From an uncultured Chitinophaga sp. (lineage in GTDB: Bacteria; Bacteroidota; Bacteroidia; Chitinophagales; Chitinophagaceae): DNA of 64,000 nucleotides. The DNA lies in contig NZ_CABHOU010000025.1 in assembly GCF_902168175.1 (NCBI RefSeq), positions 62,001 to 126,000 on the forward strand. Reading direction: 5' to 3'. The notes beneath the pieces are model-generated. The model was given only the letters and a program-made list of their open reading frames with translations. It did no database searches and was not told the origin of the DNA. The translations under genes and the position numbers were made by a program. This document shows positions 43,026 to 50,774 of the stretch, piece after piece (the stretch's first letter is position 1; each line of letters begins with the position of its first letter).

Positions 43026-45737
43026 TTAGTTTTTGGTCACTGCTTCGTCCAGATTAAATAATGCGTTGGCCACCACGGTGAGGGCAGCATCTTTTGGATT
43101 ATTGCCCAATGTACTGTCGGCAGCTGTCTGATAGCCAGCATAAGCGCTTTGGTACAATGTTTCCAATGCCTGCAGTTTTTCGGCAGATAAGGGTTTGTAC
43201 AACATCAACTCATATCCTTTGGCGATCTGCGCCTTTAGTTCTTCCCCACCCTCTTTTTTCATACGTGCCGCAAAGTGCCTGGCCAGGTCGAGGAATGCAG
43301 GATCGTTTAGCGTTACAAGCGCCTGTAACGGTGTATTGGTACGGATGCGCCTGGGTGTACATACCTCTCTGGCCGTTCCGTCAAAAGTGATCATAGCGGG
43401 ATAGGGCGAAGAACGTTTCCAGTAGGTGTATACAGCACGGCGGTACATTTCATTACCGGTGCTCATGATCCACTCTTTACCGTTCCAGGGCGACTGCCAT
43501 ATTCCTTTAGGTTGATATGGGAACACGCTGGGGCCGTACATTTTTGCATACATGGTATTACTTACACACAGTGCCTGGTCGCGCACCTGTTCCGCACTTA
43601 ACCGCACACGCGGGCCACGGGCATAAAATTTATTGAACAGATCTTTCTCCTTTGCATCATCCGTTATCCGCGAATCCTGCCGGTAGGTGGCGCTCATCAC
43701 CATTGTTTTAAGTAACTGCTTCGTACTCCAGTGCTGCGTATTGATAAATTGTAAAGAAAGATGATCAAGTAATTCGCGATGCGTAGGCGATGCGCCTTGT
43801 GTGCCAAGGTCTTCGAGCGTTTCTACGATGCCGGTGCCAAATAACTGTTCCCACATTCGGTTCACCATCGTGCGGCTCACCAGTGGGTTTTTAGGGCTGG
43901 TCATCCACATAGCCAGTCCCAGCCGATTATTGGGTGCATCGGCAGGCATAGCCACCTGCAATGATTTAGGTACACCAGGTTTTACCTGCGCTCCTTTCAC
44001 TAACCAGTTGCCACGTTCAAACACATTTGTTGGGCGTTGCATGTAAACGGCATTATCCATCATGATGGGTGTGGTCGTGGCGTCAGGCGTGTTTATAAGG
44101 GCGAGGTAACTGTTGTAAGCACTGTCTGCGCCCGGTTTATCATTGCCGGGGAAGGGCTGGGTAAAATGTAACCAGTCAAACTGCATACCACCGGCATCTT
44201 TTTTAAGAGATGCTCCACTATAAGTGAACCAGATATCATGTTTACCATCCATGGCCTGCAGTGGCACCTGCATTAGTTGCCAGCCATTTGATTTGGGCAT
44301 TTTGATTTTGCAGAGTAATGGTCCGTCGCGTTTGTCTGCATGCAATTCCAATATACCATCCGGTATCCAGCTTGCATAACGGAACAACAACTGATCTTTT
44401 TGCGTAAGATCTACATCCCTGAGCCGTGCTACAGAATGGTTGCGCATAGCCAGCCATTTTGTATCGTTCAGTTCACAATTTTCGAAACTATCCGTTGTTA
44501 AAGAATTATACGCCGGATCGGTTGTTTTAACGAAGTGAAGAATTTTCTGCTGATCAGCTGCGCTGGTATTAGTAGTTAACCAGGTACGCAGTTTTTCATA
44601 TTTGATGCTGTCGCCAGCTTTGTATTCGCGCAGTAAGGGATAATCAGCATAAGTATCCTCATCGCGCGTGTTATTAAAGTAGGCAAGGAAACTGTAGTAC
44701 TCGTCGTGTACGAACGGGTCGTAAGGATGGCTGTGGCATTGCACGCAGGCAAAGGTGGTACCCATCAGCGCTTCCCAGGTGGCATTTACGCGGTCCATTA
44801 CGGCAGCGGTACGAAACTCCTCGTTATCGGTACCGCCTTCGTCGTTGGTGAGTGTGTTGCGCTGAAAGGCCGTGGCAATGTACTGCATGTCTGTAGGCTG
44901 CGGCAACAGGTCGCCGGCCACCTGCTCTGTGATAAAACGGTCGTAGGGTTTATCTTCATTGAAAGATTGTATCAGCCAGTCGCGGTAACGCCATATACTG
45001 CGACTGTCGTCGCGTTCGTACCCTTTGGTATCTGCATAACGGGCGAGGTCCATCCACATGGCCGTCCAGCGTTCTCCGAAATGCGGGGAGGCCAACAGGG
45101 AATCTACCAGTACCTCGTATGCTTTATCACTGCTGTCATTGAAAAACTGGCGGGCAACACTTTCGGGGGCAGGCATACCGGTAAGGTCGAGGCTTACACG
45201 GCGCAGTAAGGTTGCTTTATCGGCCTGCGGCGATGGCTTCATATCTTCTGTTTCCAGTTTCGATAAAATGAAGCGGTCGATATCGTTGCGTACCCAGGGA
45301 TCTTTTGTTTCCGGCACTTCCACCGGTTTAAGCGGCACATATGCCCAGTGTTCGCCCCATTCAGCGCCCTGTTTCACCCAGGCCGTGAGGATATTAATTT
45401 CTTCTTTGCTGAGCGGCTCGTGATCATACGGCATCCGTTCTTCGGGATCGTCCAGGGTCAGGCGACGGATCATTTCGCTTTTTTCGGGATGACCGGGAAT
45501 AATAGCTGGTTTACCAGATTCGGTAGTATCCAATGCTTCTTCGCGGAACAACAGGCTGAAACCGCCCTGCTTTTTCACGCCGCCGTGGCAACTGATACAT
45601 TTTTTGTTGATAATGGGTTTTACATCGGCACTAAAATCAACTTTACGCTGATTAAATGTACAGGTAATAAATACCATCGCCGCTGCAAGCAACAAGGTTA
45701 CCCAAAAAAGTTTGCGATGAACCAAAGAAAGCATCAT
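43026..45737 (-). CDS. Planctomycete-type cytochrome c protein with DUF1549 and DUF1553 domains (PSD1 type)
   Basis: 903 residues from the ATG at 45737; the frame extends 28 codons upstream but that part has no signal-like sequence. A hydrophobic segment (about 10-26) anchors or exports it. A haem c motif CISCH at 47-51 lies in the planctomycete cytochrome C domain. DUF1549 follows (WVRNDIDRFILSKLETEDMKP, MDLARYADTKGYERDD, TAFQRNTLTNDEGGTDNEEF), then a beta-sandwich insert with carbohydrate-binding features (about 440-600), and DUF1553 (NPLVSRTMVNRMWEQLFGTG, TYRQDSRIT, RVRLSAEQVRDQAL, CTPRRIRTNTPLQALVTLNDP). It heads the four-gene operon. Biochemical role is unknown; periplasmic oxidation of sugars is proposed for such modules. 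Confidence 0.9.
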   Translation of the reverse strand: MMLSLVHRKLFWVTLLLAAAMVFITCTFNQRKVDFSADVKPIINKKCISCHGGVKKQGGFSLLFREEALDTTESGKPAIIPGHPEKSEMIRRLTLDDPEERMPYDHEPLSKEEINILTAWVKQGAEWGEHWAYVPLKPVEVPETKDPWVRNDIDRFILSKLETEDMKPSPQADKATLLRRVSLDLTGMPAPESVARQFFNDSSDKAYEVLVDSLLASPHFGERWTAMWMDLARYADTKGYERDDSRSIWRYRDWLIQSFNEDKPYDRFITEQVAGDLLPQPTDMQYIATAFQRNTLTNDEGGTDNEEFRTAAVMDRVNATWEALMGTTFACVQCHSHPYDPFVHDEYYSFLAYFNNTRDEDTYADYPLLREYKAGDSIKYEKLRTWLTTNTSAADQQKILHFVKTTDPAYNSLTTDSFENCELNDTKWLAMRNHSVARLRDVDLTQKDQLLFRYASWIPDGILELHADKRDGPLLCKIKMPKSNGWQLMQVPLQAMDGKHDIWFTYSGASLKKDAGGMQFDWLHFTQPFPGNDKPGADSAYNSYLALINTPDATTTPIMMDNAVYMQRPTNVFERGNWLVKGAQVKPGVPKSLQVAMPADAPNNRLGLAMWMTSPKNPLVSRTMVNRMWEQLFGTGIVETLEDLGTQGASPTHRELLDHLSLQFINTQHWSTKQLLKTMVMSATYRQDSRITDDAKEKDLFNKFYARGPRVRLSAEQVRDQALCVSNTMYAKMYGPSVFPYQPKGIWQSPWNGKEWIMSTGNEMYRRAVYTYWKRSSPYPAMITFDGTAREVCTPRRIRTNTPLQALVTLNDPAFLDLARHFAARMKKEGGEELKAQIAKGYELMLYKPLSAEKLQALETLYQSAYAGYQTAADSTLGNNPKDAALTVVANALFNLDEAVTKN

Positions 45738-45894
45738 TGCTCTTTGAAAGTTGGTGATAAAAATGAGTATCCCTCCGTGGAATGTTCTTCTATAGATCTT
45801 AACGTTGTCAACAATGTACAAACAGATTTCAACTTCTCCTAACTCTTTACACGAACGGCTTCCAGGAAAAATCTATACTTTTTTTGAAAAAATA

Positions 45895-45925
45895 TTTGGC
45901 GAATATATTCTGTTTCCTATCTTTG
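45895..45925 (+). promoter_or_regulatory. Promoter of tRNA-Gly, full consensus
   Basis: TTTG (45895-45898), 19-nt spacer, TATCTTTG (45918-45925), 36 nt upstream of the tRNA. The same architecture with identical spacing stands before tRNA-Leu, which supports this as the primary sigma promoter form of the organism. Confidence 0.85.
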
Positions 45926-45961
45926 CAATCCCAAAACGGGAAAACAGTTCTTAAAAAACAC

Positions 45962-46037
<76 letters not shown>

Positions 46038-46040
46038 GTA

Positions 46041-46070
46041 AAAAGCCTGATCAATAGATCAGGCTTTTTT
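46041..46070 (+). terminator. Intrinsic terminator of tRNA-Gly
   Basis: 12-bp stem AAAAGCCTGATC / GATCAGGCTTTT with an AATA loop, running into a T-run, 4 nt after the tRNA. Confidence 0.92.
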
Positions 46071-46095
46071 ATTTGTAGTAACGCCTGCCTGTTTC

Positions 46096-46275
46096 ATGAA
46101 TTACATTCAAATCTTACTCCCACTAACTATCGGCATTTTATTAACTGTAGGCGCCAGGAAAATACCTGTCACCGACGACCCTAAATCAATTCGCAGAAGG
46201 TCGCTCGTGCGCTGGGCAGGCATACTTCACCTGGTGCTGGCCGGCGTATACCTCGTTATCCTGTTAGCCAAATAA
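46096..46275 (+). CDS. Small two-helix membrane protein, 59 residues
   Basis: ATG at 46096 to TAA at 46275. The protein starts MNYIQILLPLTIGILLTVGA, has a basic loop (RKIPVTDDPKSIRRRSLVR) and ends with a second helix (WAGILHLVLAGVYLVILLAK). Charge distribution and clean ends argue that it is a real gene rather than chance. No family is recognised. It sits just after the tRNA-Gly terminator; no promoter motif is obvious, and the minus-strand terminator of the HAD gene begins right after its stop. Confidence 0.68.
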   Translation: MNYIQILLPLTIGILLTVGARKIPVTDDPKSIRRRSLVRWAGILHLVLAGVYLVILLAK

Positions 46276-46307
46276 AAAAAGTGGGCCGGTGTATACACCA
46301 ACCCACT
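46276..46307 (-). terminator. Terminator of the HAD phosphatase gene
   Basis: On the minus strand AGTGGG...CCCACT encloses an inner palindrome GGTGTATACACC and is followed by a T7 run (plus-strand A-run at 46274-46280), 21 nt after the HAD stop. Confidence 0.8.
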
Positions 46308-46327
46308 CTGTCTGTTCCTGAATTATC

Positions 46328-46945
46328 CTACAAAATTCCTCTCCCTTTTAAAGCCACTTCCAGCTCCTCCGACGATGTAAAATGTATCGTTTCAATACCA
46401 TGCTGCTCCGCCGCTTTCACATTACGTAAGTTATCATCGATAAAAATAGCATGCTTCGGATCGATATTAAAACGATCGAGTAACAGCTGGTAAAATGCAG
46501 CATGTGGTTTACGCATTTTTTCGTCGCCGGATACCAGTATTCCATCAAACCAGGCAAAGAAAGGATATGTTTCTAAAGCGATCGGGAACGTTTCGCCCGA
46601 CCAGTTGGTGAGGGCGTAAATTTTATAACGACCGCTTTCCTTAAGCGTTTTAAATATCTCTACGGTGCCTTCCAGCGCTCCGTTCAGCATTTCTACCCAA
46701 CGACCATAAAAAGCGCGTATCTGAGGCTCAAATGCCGGGTGCTGTGCAACCAGCAGTTCCGTTGCTTCCTGCAAACTACGCCCGCCATCCTGCTCCTCGT
46801 TCCAGTCGGAGGTACATACATTAGCCAGGAAGTGTTCCATTTCGGCTTCTTCTTTAAATAATTTACGGTAAAGATACCTGGGGTTCCAGTCGACCAGCAC
46901 GGCGCCTAAATCGAATATGATGGTGTCGTATGTTTTATTTTCCAT
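46328..46945 (-). CDS. HAD-superfamily hydrolase, YihX-like
   Basis: 205 residues, cytosolic. Motif I is IIFDLGAVLVDWN with nucleophile Asp12; the +2 residue is Gly, as is common in the YihX branch (usually Asp elsewhere). Motif II is IYALTNWSGE (Thr/Asn), motif III Lys in GDEKMRKPHAAFYQLLLDRF and motif IV HAIFIDDNLRNVKAAEQHGI with two Asp. YihX-type enzymes dephosphorylate sugar phosphates such as glucose-1-phosphate; the true substrate is unknown. Monocistronic, between a terminator at each end. Confidence 0.9.
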   Translation of the reverse strand: MENKTYDTIIFDLGAVLVDWNPRYLYRKLFKEEAEMEHFLANVCTSDWNEEQDGGRSLQEATELLVAQHPAFEPQIRAFYGRWVEMLNGALEGTVEIFKTLKESGRYKIYALTNWSGETFPIALETYPFFAWFDGILVSGDEKMRKPHAAFYQLLLDRFNIDPKHAIFIDDNLRNVKAAEQHGIETIHFTSSEELEVALKGRGIL

Positions 46946-46950
46946 GTTTT

Positions 46951-46992
46951 AAAAATACAATGCCGCTTTCGAATCATCAAAAAGCGGCATTG
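46951..46992 (-). terminator. Terminator of the DUF2130 gene
   Basis: 12-bp perfect stem CAATGCCGCTTT (46958-46969) / AAAGCGGCATTG (46981-46992). Read on the minus strand it is followed by TATTTTT. Confidence 0.87.
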
Positions 46993-47016
46993 AAAAATAT
47001 GTTAAATACTGGTTTA

Positions 47017-48300
47017 CTAATCTAAGAAACCCTCCGAAGCGTCTTCCAGCAGGCGCAGGTCTACCGAGTCGGTACCGGCTATGCCTTCGATGGAGCCTTT
47101 AATGTGAGCAGCGTTCAGCAACACTTTTTCCAGTTGCTTTTCCCTGGCTTTCCACAATTTCTCCATCGCATCCCGCTCTTTCTGGATCGATATCTTCATG
47201 GCCATAAAACCTTCGCGTATCGCTTTCCATTGTTCCGCAAACTCGCTGCTGGTAAGGTAATGATACAGCAGATGCATCTTATCACCCTTGTTATCCTGCG
47301 TTTTCATCACTCCAAAAACTTTCAGCACCCCTTCTCTCAGTACATAAGCCAGGCTTCTCACTTCCGCGAAAGTGCATATCCAAATACCATCTCTTTCACC
47401 GAAACGGTCTAAATCCTTTGGCATGGTTTGGGTAACCAGTACGGCCACGTCCGCACCCTGACTGCGCATATCGGCTTTCAGTTTCTCCACCCATTGTGGA
47501 GAAAACTCTTTAGTACGTTTGCTTTCATAAATGATTTTACCGCATTCCTGTCCAAACTTATTACGCACCGTCTGGAAACAGTCGGCCCCTTTTACACCTT
47601 TGCCTACCTCGCTTACGGTATCGAAAGGAAAAGCCATCCGTAACATCTCTTCCAGTGCCAATTCCTGCACTTCGCCCTGTAACTGCATAGAACCCTGTTC
47701 GGCCTTACGCTTCATCTCTTCGGCCAGTTTACGCTGATCTTCGAGTTGTTTCTCCAGCTCCTTCATTTTCATCTGCAGTTCCATTTCCTTTAACCCGGTG
47801 CGTTCAGATTCCTCTTTGCGGATCTTCTCCGCCATCTGACTGCGCTCTTCAAGCATACGTTTCTGCACGTTCAGCTCCATCTCCTCTTCACGGGTTTTGA
47901 GTTCCTGTTCTTTGCGCAGGAAGTCGAGTTCTTTATGTCGTGCTTCTTTTAGCTTCTCCTCATTGTCCTGGTTGGCCTGTTGCAACATCTGCAAACGGTT
48001 CTCGAACTCGCCCATTGTAGAACGGCGAATTTCTTCAGACAGTGTTTGCTGAAGTTTTTGTTTCTCCTGCTGTAATTCGGCTTGTATCCTCCTGTCGTAG
48101 TCTTCGGTTTGTTTAATGCGCTCCTGTTCCAGCTGCTGCGTCCTTTGGGCCAGCTGCTGTTTCTCCAGGTTCAGCGCATCGGTACGTCTGCGCCACTCGG
48201 CTTCCATTTTGCCACGCATCTCTTTCTCAATATCTGCGGCAAACGCATCTTCCATCACAAATTGATGTTTGCAATTAGGACAGGTTATTGAAGTTCCCAT
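47017..48300 (-). CDS. DUF2130 protein with zinc-ribbon and long coiled coil
   Basis: 427 residues. The N-terminus begins ITCPNCKHQFVMEDAFAADI, a half zinc-ribbon CPNC. Residues 25-215 form a continuous coiled coil rich in Glu/Lys/Gln. The C-terminal DUF2130 domain starts around 220 (LQGEVQELALEEMLRMAFPF, VGKGVKGADCFQTVRN, CGKIIYESKRTKEFSPQWVEKLKADM, ADVAVLVTQTMPKDL). Conserved Glu and E-x-K in IIYESKRTK recall restriction-endonuclease-like nucleases, so a nucleic-acid role is suggested but not shown. It is monocistronic. Confidence 0.9.
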   Translation of the reverse strand: MGTSITCPNCKHQFVMEDAFAADIEKEMRGKMEAEWRRRTDALNLEKQQLAQRTQQLEQERIKQTEDYDRRIQAELQQEKQKLQQTLSEEIRRSTMGEFENRLQMLQQANQDNEEKLKEARHKELDFLRKEQELKTREEEMELNVQKRMLEERSQMAEKIRKEESERTGLKEMELQMKMKELEKQLEDQRKLAEEMKRKAEQGSMQLQGEVQELALEEMLRMAFPFDTVSEVGKGVKGADCFQTVRNKFGQECGKIIYESKRTKEFSPQWVEKLKADMRSQGADVAVLVTQTMPKDLDRFGERDGIWICTFAEVRSLAYVLREGVLKVFGVMKTQDNKGDKMHLLYHYLTSSEFAEQWKAIREGFMAMKISIQKERDAMEKLWKAREKQLEKVLLNAAHIKGSIEGIAGTDSVDLRLLEDASEGFLD

Positions 48301-48452
48301 AATTCACATGATATTAATAGCACTTTAAAACTAAGTACGGCTTGCGCAGTGTATGTGCGCAGGCTGTAAAGGTAGTTGAATTTGCAGTTGAAAGTAAAGA
48401 TGTTGTACAAGGTGTGAAGATAAGACTGTTGATGTATATACCTGCTCTTCAA

Positions 48453-48483
48453 AATAAAAACCCACCCCATTGAGGAGCAGGTC
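48453..48483 (-). terminator. Terminator of the DUF6934 two-gene unit
   Basis: On the minus strand ACCTGCTCC / GGGGTGGGT pair over 9 bp with several G-U wobbles (48460-48482) and are followed by TTTTTATTTT, 27 nt after the stop of the small protein. Confidence 0.65.
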
Positions 48484-48509
48484 CATTTATACAGTAGTGG
48501 TAATATCCA

Positions 48510-48695
48510 TTATTTTGCCTGACGCGCTTCCTCTTCCAGATCCTCCGGAAGCTTTATGTTAGCCAGCAATTTATTAGCGAGTGCCAGCTTTTCAGGAAAC
48601 AAGACTTTACCCGAATATTTAGCATCCATAGCCGGATCGTAGACCCACGTGGTTCCGAGTGCTTTTACCGGCTTAATGTCCTTTTTCTTTTTCAT
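48510..48695 (-). CDS. Small charged protein, second gene of the DUF6934-like pair
   Basis: 61 residues, start at 48695. It begins MKKKKDIKPVKALGTTWVYD and ends LANIKLPEDLEEEARQAK, with a basic head and acidic tail. Its ATG overlaps the upstream TGA in an ATGA arrangement (48692-48695), so translation is coupled. No family is recognised. The size, charge and obligate coupling are what one expects of an antitoxin or small partner protein, but nothing in the sequence proves it. Confidence 0.78.
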   Translation of the reverse strand: MKKKKDIKPVKALGTTWVYDPAMDAKYSGKVLFPEKLALANKLLANIKLPEDLEEEARQAK

Positions 48696-49156
48696 ACATC
48701 TAATTTAATTGATTTTCGCTTAACAAAAAAACCCAAATACGCTACTCCTCTTTCAAATTTAACCATCGTCAACCGGCGCGTACAAAGACCGTAAATCTCC
48801 AATTTAACAGACAGCTCGTCAAAGTGAATTGTTAACGCCATCCTATACAGTCTTGTTCTGCCTGGCGTGCTGCCTGTGAAGAAAACATACACATCTTCAT
48901 AACGGTCGCAAAACATTCTCACGGCACTTGCAACGGTGGCTAGTATCATATTCCGATCGCCGTTATCATTTCTTACCTGGTCATCAATTCCTCCATCATT
49001 CTGCGAATCGCCGAATGCGAGATTATATACAAGTGGATGCCCGGTCTCCACGAATTGTATTACCTTACGGATATCTCCCCTAGGCCCTCTGCTTATAAAT
49101 TCGTATTCAAGCCCATCGGCACTCACCGCACCCCAGCTATAAGTCTTCAGGTTCAT
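48692..49156 (-). CDS. DUF6934-like protein
   Basis: 154 residues. The pattern NLKTYSWG, EYEFISRGPRGDIRKVIQFV, YNLAFGDSQNDGGIDDQVRNDN, ILATVASAVRMFCDRYEDVYVFFTGSTPGRTRLYRMAL matches what I recall as the DUF6934 family, which is widespread and patchy in Bacteroidota. The TPGRTRLYRM motif and the aromatic-rich strands suggest a small alpha/beta fold with RNA- or nucleotide-binding character. It is the first gene of a coupled pair, behind an 11-bp inverted repeat, in a tRNA-flanked position. Function is unknown; a toxin role is only a hypothesis. Confidence 0.78.
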   Translation of the reverse strand: MNLKTYSWGAVSADGLEYEFISRGPRGDIRKVIQFVETGHPLVYNLAFGDSQNDGGIDDQVRNDNGDRNMILATVASAVRMFCDRYEDVYVFFTGSTPGRTRLYRMALTIHFDELSVKLEIYGLCTRRLTMVKFERGVAYLGFFVKRKSIKLDV

Positions 49157-49187
49157 AACAAATCATTATCCCGTTAAAGAAAAACGC

Positions 49188-49230
49188 ATTGTTAACCCGC
49201 AGCAGGTTGCCGGTGTTTGGGGTTAACAAT
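49188..49230. repeat. 11-bp inverted repeat upstream of the DUF6934-like gene
   Basis: ATTGTTAACCC (49188-49198) and GGGTTAACAAT (49220-49230) are perfect inverse copies with a 21-bp spacer; each arm contains the palindrome GTTAAC. It lies 31 nt before the start codon and could be an operator for autoregulation or a leader hairpin. Confidence 0.85.
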
Positions 49231-49273
49231 ACAAATAATTTCGTCTGCCTTAAATAGATAACATTGGAGAAAT

Positions 49274-49300
49274 AAAAAACCCACTCCTTACAGAGTGGGT
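49274..49300 (-). terminator. Terminator of tRNA-Leu
   Basis: 8-bp stem ACCCACTC / GAGTGGGT with a 6-nt loop (49279-49300); on the minus strand it is followed by TTTTTTATT. Confidence 0.88.
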
Positions 49301-49317
49301 CTTATTCAATTTGTCAG

Positions 49318-49401
49318 TGCGGAGGAAGAGATTCGAACTCTCAAGCCCTTTCAGGCACTACCACCTCAAAGTAGCGCGTCTACCAATTTCGCCACCTCCG
49401 C
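49318..49401 (-). tRNA. tRNA-Leu (anticodon GAG)
   Basis: 84 nt with a long variable arm, as expected for leucine. Acceptor stem GCGGAGG / CCTCCGC, discriminator A, D-loop ATTGGTAGAC, anticodon stem CTACT / GGTAG with one wobble and loop TTGAGGT (anticodon complement at 49365-49367), T-loop TTCGAAT. CCA is not encoded, unlike the tRNA-Gly above. Confidence 0.96.
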
Positions 49402-49418
49402 GTGTTGCTTAGGGTGTG

Positions 49419-49449
49419 CAAAAATAAACTGTTTTTCATAACCAGCAAA
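49419..49449 (-). promoter_or_regulatory. Promoter of tRNA-Leu, full consensus
   Basis: On the minus strand TTTG (49446-49449), 19-nt spacer, TATTTTTG (49419-49426), 18 nt before the tRNA start. Confidence 0.85.
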
Positions 49450-49466
49450 TCTTTTTTAAAAATTCC

Positions 49467-50615
49467 TCATTTCCGTAACATGATACGGAACGTTGTACCC
49501 TTGTTTACTTCGGATGCGCGAACGAACAAACGACCCTTGTGATACTCGTCTATAATGCGTTTGGCCAGCGAAAGCCCTAATCCCCAGCCTCGTTTTTTAG
49601 TACTGAAACCAGGCCTGAAAATCTTTTCCTGTATGGCTTTGGGGATGCCTTTGCCGGTATCAGTGATATCAATAATGGTGTGCGCGGGGTGACTTTCTAT
49701 ATTAATACTGATGCTTCCTTTGCCTTCCATTGCATCCAGCGCGTTCTTTAAAAGGTTCTCTACCACCCAGTCGAACAGGGGCGGCGAAATCATTACAGGT
49801 ATCTCGGGCTCGCTGCTCTCCAGCGAAAAAACGATCTTCTGCGACGAACGTTTGCGGATGTAGGCCATCATGTTATTGATCTGTTGCACAATATCGCGTT
49901 GCTCCAGGTTCGGCACACTACCTATCTTCGAAAAACGGTCGGTGATGAGTTTCAAACGATCCACATCTTTCCTTAACTCTGTTACAATGGGCGCATTCTC
50001 TTCTTTCTCTTTTAACATTTCCAGCCAGGCTTCGATCGACGATAATGGTGTACCCAGCTGATGTGCTGTTTCTTTCGCCATACCCACCCATAGCTGATTT
50101 TGCGTAGCCTTGTTGGTAGAAGATAAAGCGAACCAAACTACGCCAATGAACAGCGCTACCACCATCAGTTGTATATATGGATAATAACGTACCTGCTTAA
50201 GTATCAGCGAATCGCCGTAGTAAATAAAGTTATATGCATTGTGGCTGGTATCTACCTGCATTACGAACGGCGCATGTTGTTTACGAAACACCGCTAACTG
50301 CCCCTTTAAATAGGCAGGATTTTGCGTCACGCTCACCGAATCGAGGTTACGATGATCGAGTATGTTGCCTTTTTCGTCGGTAAGTATTAATGGGATGGTG
50401 GTGTTATTGGTCACAATCTCTACCGCCAGGTTCAGGTTGGCGTCGGAAGAGGCCTGCAGCAATTCCTTATTGGCTTCCACCCAGGTGGCAACCTTCTTCG
50501 TTTCTTCCTGTTGTATGTTCTCGGAAAGATTATTGGCAAACCAGATGGTAGCGGCAATAATGATGGCAGCTACGGCCACCAGCACAAACTTCCATCCCAG
50601 GTACTGTTTAAACAT
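49467..50615 (-). CDS. Membrane sensor histidine kinase
   Basis: 382 residues. TM1 spans about 8-28, a periplasmic sensor region covers 30-145, and TM2 about 147-165; no HAMP domain is apparent. The H-box MAKETAHQLGTPLSSIEAW places the phospho-acceptor at His185, with the HQLGTPL variant frequent in Bacteroidota. The HATPase domain has an N-box VVENLLKNALDAME, G1 DITDTGKGIPK, and a F/G2 region GFSTKKRGWGLGLSLAKRII. No response regulator is adjacent (the LytTR gene is 22 kb away), so it is an orphan kinase; the signal is unknown. Confidence 0.93.
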   Translation of the reverse strand: MFKQYLGWKFVLVAVAAIIIAATIWFANNLSENIQQEETKKVATWVEANKELLQASSDANLNLAVEIVTNNTTIPLILTDEKGNILDHRNLDSVSVTQNPAYLKGQLAVFRKQHAPFVMQVDTSHNAYNFIYYGDSLILKQVRYYPYIQLMVVALFIGVVWFALSSTNKATQNQLWVGMAKETAHQLGTPLSSIEAWLEMLKEKEENAPIVTELRKDVDRLKLITDRFSKIGSVPNLEQRDIVQQINNMMAYIRKRSSQKIVFSLESSEPEIPVMISPPLFDWVVENLLKNALDAMEGKGSISINIESHPAHTIIDITDTGKGIPKAIQEKIFRPGFSTKKRGWGLGLSLAKRIIDEYHKGRLFVRASEVNKGTTFRIMLRK

Positions 50616-50632
50616 GCTGTGTTTGAAGGTTC

Positions 50633-50662
50633 TTTAACGTTTTAAATATAGGAATATTTTTG
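50633..50662 (+). promoter_or_regulatory. Promoter candidate for the glycosyltransferase gene
   Basis: TTTA (50633-50636), 18-nt spacer, TATTTTTG (50655-50662). The -33 has one mismatch and the spacer is short by one; the leader to the proposed start would be about 106 nt. Confidence 0.5.
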
Positions 50663-50774
50663 CGGTGCCTCTTAAAACAGGGAATTTAACACCACTTTAT
50701 TGCATATATTAATTGGCTTTGTTGCATATTTGCAGCGCTTTAAATTTCTTTTCACGCGTTAAACGATCAAACGT

